Program-made: the position numbers and the translations under genes | Shown here: positions 60,276 to 64,000 of the stretch, in pieces | How the letters are laid out: every line of letters begins with the position of its first letter | Position numbering within the stretch: the first letter of the stretch is position 1 | Assembly: GCA_017461505.1 (NCBI GenBank) | Contig: JAFTXV010000008.1 | Span: forward strand, 1 to 64,000 | DNA length: 64,000 nucleotides | Origin: Paludibacteraceae bacterium | GTDB lineage: Bacteria > Bacteroidota > Bacteroidia > Bacteroidales > Paludibacteraceae | Direction: 5' to 3' | The notes under the pieces: model-generated | Told to the model about the DNA's origin: nothing | Database searches by the model: none | Seen by the model: only the letters and a program-made list of their open reading frames with translations

Positions 60276-60737
60276 TTAGAAGTCACCAGACCAGCCATGC
60301 CCTAAGTCCCAATGCTCATCATAGACAAACTCAAAAAATGGCAATGCAAAGTGCTGATTGATCAACTCTGTCAACTCGTCTTGTATATCTTCCGCCCACT
60401 TGCCAACAAAAACAATGAACTTATCAATATTCCATGCAACACGACCTCGAGGTATCATCGTATAATCTCCCGTGAAACGAGTGGGTTTATGCGATGCCAA
60501 AGCACGGAAATACTGCTCTTTCCATACTTGACGATGCAATTTAGGATAATTGATAAAAGGTAATCCCTTATTAGCAGCCTCCTCAATCATCTTTGGTGTC
60601 AGCTCTTTCTTATACACACCAAAGAACTCGTGTTCTTGAGGGTCATACCAAAAGATACCCACTGAAGGCATCTCCTCATCAAAGGATTTCATGCTCGCCA
60701 TTTGAGCCTCTTTTTGTTCTTGTGTTAAAGTTGTCAT
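60276..60737 (-). CDS. Conserved-looking hypothetical protein
   Basis: A 153-residue cytosolic protein from the ATG at 60737 (MTTLTQEQKEAQMASMKSFD). Features include VGIFWYDPQEHEFFGVYKKE, GLPFINYPKLHRQVWKEQYF, FTGDYTMIPRGRVAWN and a C-terminal YDEHWDLGHGWSGDF. The density of Trp, His and acidic residues suggests an enzyme or nucleic-acid-related fold, but I do not recognise it. A longer frame reaching 60953 runs through the promoter and so is not the real start. It lies seven bases after a 36-codon gene and is probably translated with it. Confidence 0.75.
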   Translation of the reverse strand: MTTLTQEQKEAQMASMKSFDEEMPSVGIFWYDPQEHEFFGVYKKELTPKMIEEAANKGLPFINYPKLHRQVWKEQYFRALASHKPTRFTGDYTMIPRGRVAWNIDKFIVFVGKWAEDIQDELTELINQHFALPFFEFVYDEHWDLGHGWSGDF

Positions 60738-60744
60738 ATTGTAT

Positions 60745-60855
60745 TCATTTGAACATCGCGCGTATTCTTGGTTCAAGAAAAGCAACTGCCTCATCAGCAG
60801 TATAGTATTTCTTTTGTACATTGTTGACGCTTCCGCTCTCTGAGCCAAAAGGCAT
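60745..60855 (-). CDS. 36-residue small protein upstream of the 60276 gene
   Basis: From ATG 60855: MPFGSESGSVNNVQKKYYTA, then DEAVAFLEPRIRAMFK and a stop. The frame begins ~30 nt after a strong promoter and ends seven bases before the next start, which fits a real first gene of an operon. The YYTADEAVAFLEPRI helix looks structured. It could be a partner (antitoxin-like) or a coupling peptide for the downstream protein; this is inference. Confidence 0.55.
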   Translation of the reverse strand: MPFGSESGSVNNVQKKYYTADEAVAFLEPRIRAMFK

Positions 60856-60887
60856 CTCTTGTGGGGTTTATTTTGACCTTTGCGGCG

Positions 60888-60918
60888 CAAAGGTAGTGCT
60901 TTTTTTTGATATATGCAA
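60888..60918 (-). promoter_or_regulatory. Promoter of the small-protein operon
   Basis: TTGC at 60918-60915, ATATCAAAAAAAAGCAC spacer, TACCTTTG at 60895-60888. Confidence 0.8.
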
Positions 60919-61026
60919 GAAAATGGCGAATTTTTTACTCGGCGAGTTAGCACCGAGCACTAAACTGGTAGCGGGAGGCAAGTTCCCCAATACAATGGGG
61001 GGGAATGGACAAAGATTCTCAAGGTA

Positions 61027-61371
61027 TTATTCAGAAGCGTGGATGAGGGAGCCGATGATGAAGCCACGGAGAGTGGTGTAGGGATTGGGGTGAGTGTTGG
61101 GATAGCGGTCGGCTTTCTTGCGGTAGGCAGCGTATTTATCCTCCCACTCGGAACGGAGTTCGGGGGTGTTCAAGATGACCGTGGTTTGGTTGACTGCGTC
61201 CTTGAAAGCCGTGATAGTGCGTTGGCGTTCGGGCGCAATAGGACCTTTATACGGATGTTTGATTGCATAAGCATGCGTGCGACCATTGCGAGTGCGCATA
61301 ACAATCTTTTCTTTAGAAGCGAGTTTGCCCGACATGGAGTCGAAAGGATGAGAGAGGGTTGTTCTAGCCAT
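61027..61371 (-). CDS. Hypothetical basic protein
   Basis: A 114-residue cytosolic protein, unrecognised. It opens MARTTLSHPFDSMSGKLASK and contains VMRTRNGRTHAYAIKHPYKG and ERQRTITAFKDAVNQTTVIL, ending RGFIIGSLIHASE. It is basic and looks like a small folded nucleic-acid-associated protein, but no family can be named. A ~145-nt leader with a strong GCGCGGAC/GTCCGCGC hairpin (61467-61490) separates it from its promoter. Confidence 0.7.
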   Translation of the reverse strand: MARTTLSHPFDSMSGKLASKEKIVMRTRNGRTHAYAIKHPYKGPIAPERQRTITAFKDAVNQTTVILNTPELRSEWEDKYAAYRKKADRYPNTHPNPYTTLRGFIIGSLIHASE

Positions 61372-61466
61372 ATATGAAACAAAAATTATAGTTTATTATA
61401 CAAAATGATCCAAAATATCAAAGTAGATGTATTTTCAACAACCTAAACAACAATAGTCAACAACAT

Positions 61467-61490
61467 TGCGCGGACCAACATCGTCCGCGC
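61467..61490 (-). promoter_or_regulatory. Strong leader hairpin
   Basis: gcgcggac/gtccgcgc, eight GC-rich pairs, inside the 5' leader of the 61027 gene. No U run follows, so it is not a simple terminator. Confidence 0.5.
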
Positions 61491-61518
61491 TCGGCGAATT
61501 GAGCGTGAAACGAGATGG

Positions 61519-61549
61519 CAAAGGTACAATATTTTTTCCATATTTGCAA
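61519..61549 (-). promoter_or_regulatory. Promoter of the 61027 gene
   Basis: TTGC at 61549-61546 and TACCTTTG at 61526-61519. Confidence 0.75.
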
Positions 61550-61619
61550 GTTTTTGGAGAGAAATTAGTGATTTTAGTTTGAAATAGTGAAAGTATTTGA
61601 TAAATACGGTATTCCTACG

Positions 61620-61682
61620 GTGTGAATAGGGTAATCTATCGTGTATCTAACGTATATCTATCGTGTATCTATCGTATATGTA
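61620..61682. repeat. TATCTAACGTATATC / TATCGTGTATC tandem repeat
   Basis: About five units; same type as 6347-6410. Otherwise the spacer 61372-61962 holds only promoters and leaders. Confidence 0.7.
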
Positions 61683-61796
61683 ACGTAGTTGATAGCGGAA
61701 GAGTAGCGGGGGATAATAGATTGCTCGCGTGAGAGCTGTAGAAAAGAGCGAAAAGAGGCAAATTATGACTTTTTATTAAAAAAATACGTTTCGCGC

Positions 61797-61827
61797 TTGC
61801 GTATGTGCGAAATTTTTACTAATTTTG
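61797..61827 (+). promoter_or_regulatory. mutA promoter
   Basis: TTGC at 61797-61800, a 19-nt spacer, TAATTTTG at 61820-61827. The leader to the ATG at 61963 is ~130 nt. No cobalamin riboswitch core was seen in it. Confidence 0.75.
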
Positions 61828-61962
61828 CGCCCAAAATTATGGTTTCGCCAATATGGCAAGCAAAAACATGCTAAAAAACATATATTTGACGGCACAGAGT
61901 GCTTATAGGATATAGGAACAGAACAAACAAATTAACATTATTATACTAACTTTTCTAAAATC

Positions 61963-63849
61963 ATGGCAGAAGAAAAATTGAACATGTTAGCCGAGTTTCC
62001 CGCCATCTCTACCAAAGCATGGAAGGAGAAAATCGTAGCTGACCTCAAGGGCGCCGATTTCGACAAGAAACTCGTATGGCGCACCACAGAAGGCTTCAAC
62101 GTACAGCCTTTCTACCGTCAAGAAGACCTCAAAGGTCTGAAAACTACTGTATCTGCACCAGGTCAATTCCCTTACGTGCGTGGTACCAAAACCAACAACG
62201 AGTGGGCTATCCGCCAAAACATCTGCGCTTGCAAGAACGCTCGCAAAGCTAATGCAAAAGCGTTGGACGTACTCAGCAAAGGTGTGAACTCGTTGGGCAT
62301 CTGCTTGAACGCAGAGAAACTTACCTATCGCTACATCAAGACATTGCTTGAGGGTATCCAACTCGACAAAGTAGCACTGAACTTCAGCGTATGCGCTTGC
62401 AAAGCTCCTCAATTGGCAAACATCTTGGTTCGCCTCGTAGGACGCAGCGGATATGACTTCAAAGCAGTGAAGGGTAGCATCAATGTGGACCCAATCAAGA
62501 ACATGCTCCTCAAGGGTAAACCACTCAGCCGCGAGAAAGTAGCAGAGAAGATCGTGGCTACCGTGAAAGCTGCTAAGACATTAGTGAACTTCCGCGTGGT
62601 AGGTGTGAACTCAGTAATCCTGAACAACTCAGGTGCATACTGCGCTCAAGAGTTGGCTTACGCATTGGCTTGGGGTGCTGAATACATGACCATGATGACC
62701 GAGGCAGGTTTGCCAAACTACTTGGCTGCTCGTGAGATTCGCTTCAACATGGGTATCGGCGGTAACTACTTTATGGAGTTGGCTAAGTTCCGCGCTGCAC
62801 GTCTGTTGTGGGCAAAGATCGTAGAGGCATACAAAGCTCCTATCTTCACTGCTGCATTGAAAGACGCTGCGAAGATGAATGTTTGCGCAGAAACAAGCCG
62901 CTTCAACATGACTATCTTTGATGCATACGTAAATATGCTTCGTACACAAACAGAGACTATGTCTGCTGCATTGGCAGGTGTGGATGAGATCGTGGTTACT
63001 CCATTCGACGCTACTTACGAGGTGCCAACCGAGTTCGCAGAGCGTATCGCACGCAACCAACAACTCCTACTGAAAGAGGAGTCACACTTCGACAAGGTGG
63101 TTGACCCAGCTGCTGGTTCATACTACATCGAGAACTTGACCAACGCTATCGCAGCTGAGGCATGGAAGCAATTCCTCGCTATCCAAGAGCAAGGCGGTAT
63201 GTACGAGATGGTAGCCGCAGGTAAGGTACAAGAAGCAATGGCAGCTAACTTGAAGACTCGTTTGGCTGATGTGGCTAAACGCAAAGAGGTGTTGCTGGGC
63301 TCTAACCAATTCCCTAACTTCACCGAGAAGGCAGGCAAGAAGATCAAAGAGACAGGTTGTGGTTGCGGTTGCTGCAAGACCAAACCAGAAGGTGCTATCG
63401 CTACCTTGCCAGTGGCTCGAGCTGCTGAGGAGTTTGAGACCTTGCGTCTGGAGACAGAAGGTGCTAAGAAACAACCAGTGGCATTCATGTTGACCATCGG
63501 TAACTTGGCAATGCGTATTGCTCGTGCACAATTCTCTTGCAACTTCCTCGCATGCGCTGGTTACAAAGTAATCGACAACAATGGCTTCAAATCTGTGGCT
63601 GAAGGTATCAAGGCCGCTCGCAAAGCAAAAGCAGATATCATCGTACTCTGCTCAAGCGACGACGAGTATGCAACATACGCTCCACAAGCATGGTTGCAAC
63701 TTGAGGATGCAAAAGAACTCTTTATCGTGGCGGGTGCTCCTGCTTGCATGGAAGACTTGCAAAAACTCGGTATCGAGAACTTTATCCACGTTCGCGTAAA
63801 CGTACTCGAGACACTAAAGAAATTCAATGCTCAACTTCTAAATAAATAA
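61963..63849 (+). CDS. mutA: Methylmalonyl-CoA mutase small subunit
   Basis: A 628-residue beta (small) subunit of the heterodimeric B12-dependent mutase that interconverts succinyl-CoA and (R)-methylmalonyl-CoA. The TIM-barrel part has KKLVWRTTEGFNVQPFYRQE, IRFNMGIGGNYFMELAKFRA, DAYVNMLRTQTETMSAALAG and FDKVVDPAAGSYYIENLT. The C-terminal flavodoxin-like domain (~480-628) resembles the B12 domain without the DxHxxG motif, as expected for the non-cobalamin subunit. A cysteine-rich linker (ETGCGCGCCKTKPEG, ~464-475) joins the two parts and is unusual. mutB starts nine bases after the stop. Confidence 0.97.
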   Translation: MAEEKLNMLAEFPAISTKAWKEKIVADLKGADFDKKLVWRTTEGFNVQPFYRQEDLKGLKTTVSAPGQFPYVRGTKTNNEWAIRQNICACKNARKANAKALDVLSKGVNSLGICLNAEKLTYRYIKTLLEGIQLDKVALNFSVCACKAPQLANILVRLVGRSGYDFKAVKGSINVDPIKNMLLKGKPLSREKVAEKIVATVKAAKTLVNFRVVGVNSVILNNSGAYCAQELAYALAWGAEYMTMMTEAGLPNYLAAREIRFNMGIGGNYFMELAKFRAARLLWAKIVEAYKAPIFTAALKDAAKMNVCAETSRFNMTIFDAYVNMLRTQTETMSAALAGVDEIVVTPFDATYEVPTEFAERIARNQQLLLKEESHFDKVVDPAAGSYYIENLTNAIAAEAWKQFLAIQEQGGMYEMVAAGKVQEAMAANLKTRLADVAKRKEVLLGSNQFPNFTEKAGKKIKETGCGCGCCKTKPEGAIATLPVARAAEEFETLRLETEGAKKQPVAFMLTIGNLAMRIARAQFSCNFLACAGYKVIDNNGFKSVAEGIKAARKAKADIIVLCSSDDEYATYAPQAWLQLEDAKELFIVAGAPACMEDLQKLGIENFIHVRVNVLETLKKFNAQLLNK

Positions 63850-63857
63850 TGCGATTA

Positions 63858-64000
63858 TGAAACCAAATTTTAAAGATATTGATATCAAGAAAGTGGCTGC
63901 TTCGCATGTAGAAGGAGCCAATGAAGCTAACTGGAAAACACCTGAACTCATCGATGTTAAGCCAGTTTATACCAAAGAAGACCTCGAGGGTATGGAACAC
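63858..64000 (+). CDS. mutB: Methylmalonyl-CoA mutase large subunit (5' end only)
   Basis: The first 47 residues are visible: MKPNFKDIDIKKVAASHVEG, then NEANWKTPELIDVKPVYTKE and DLEGMEH. This matches the N-terminus of the large, cobalamin-binding subunit, and the position directly after mutA supports it. The rest lies outside the window. Confidence 0.9.

Noticed and set aside
60737-60953. N-terminal extension of the 60276 protein up to 60953
   Set aside because: The extension would be translated from upstream of and through the promoter at 60888-60918, so it cannot be in that mRNA; a separate 36-codon frame fits better.

Overview
The window looks like a chromosomal segment of an uncultured member of the order Bacteroidales. 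Supporting signs are promoters with a -33 TTG/TTTG and a -7 TAnnTTTG box, weak Shine-Dalgarno sequences, secreted proteins with GLUG, InlB-type and Big_2 repeats, a B12 riboswitch in front of a DUF4465 protein, and the mutA/mutB pair of the B12-dependent propionate route. The family cannot be fixed from the sequence; a gut Bacteroidales related to Prevotellaceae or Paludibacteraceae is a guess. I see no transposase, phage gene, CRISPR array, rRNA or tRNA.

Layout: 1-5894 (-) is the N-terminal ~1960 residues of a giant secreted repeat protein. 6.6-17.7 kb holds a choloylglycine-hydrolase-like enzyme, ppdK, a run of redox and secreted hydrolase genes (iron-sulfur flavoprotein, C_GCAxxG_C_C protein, endonuclease I, lpdA, prolyl-tRNA editing protein, GtrA, S1/P1 nuclease, polysaccharide deacetylase-like). 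17.9-22.6 kb (-) holds two GH13 lipoproteins and a DUF2851 gene. 23.1-35.2 kb (+) is core: gyrA, a TPR protein, ruvX, a CoA-transferase, an amidase, an MCE protein, dnaA, a second endonuclease I and nadA. 35.2-47.8 kb holds a two-component system, two ion/phosphate transporters with unusual leaders, a flavodiiron protein, a Fic protein, an ECF sigma locus and an Fe-alcohol dehydrogenase. 47.8-56.1 kb (-) holds a GNAT, a metallophosphoesterase, the B12-switched DUF4465 gene and an envelope operon (TM-DnaJ, cardiolipin synthase, CaCA exchanger, MntP, CDP-alcohol phosphatidyltransferase, GtrA). 56.3-61.4 kb (-) holds AraC, a Cys-rich CWC protein, a sugar acetyltransferase and several unknowns. 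mutA and the start of mutB close the window.

Functional links: ppdK, the CoA-transferase and mutA/mutB fit fermentation through pyruvate/PEP and succinate to propionate. mutA/B need B12, matching the B12-controlled putative B12-binding protein. Two nucleases of one family plus an S1/P1 nuclease suggest extracellular nucleic acid scavenging.

The most unusual content is non-coding. (1) Two copies, 54 kb apart, of a ~178-nt element with conserved loops and compensatory stem changes, each upstream of a secreted-protein gene; the last strand of its closing stem can alternatively form a hairpin followed by a U tract, like a riboswitch or attenuator. (2) Short dispersed repeat families that appear in intergenic DNA and also as in-frame insertions in at least six proteins, with three in one response regulator. 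(3) Related hairpin-array leaders on two transporter genes. (4) A composite 3' module (terminator, pyrimidine tract, TTAGTTAGTGA repeats) after two unrelated genes.
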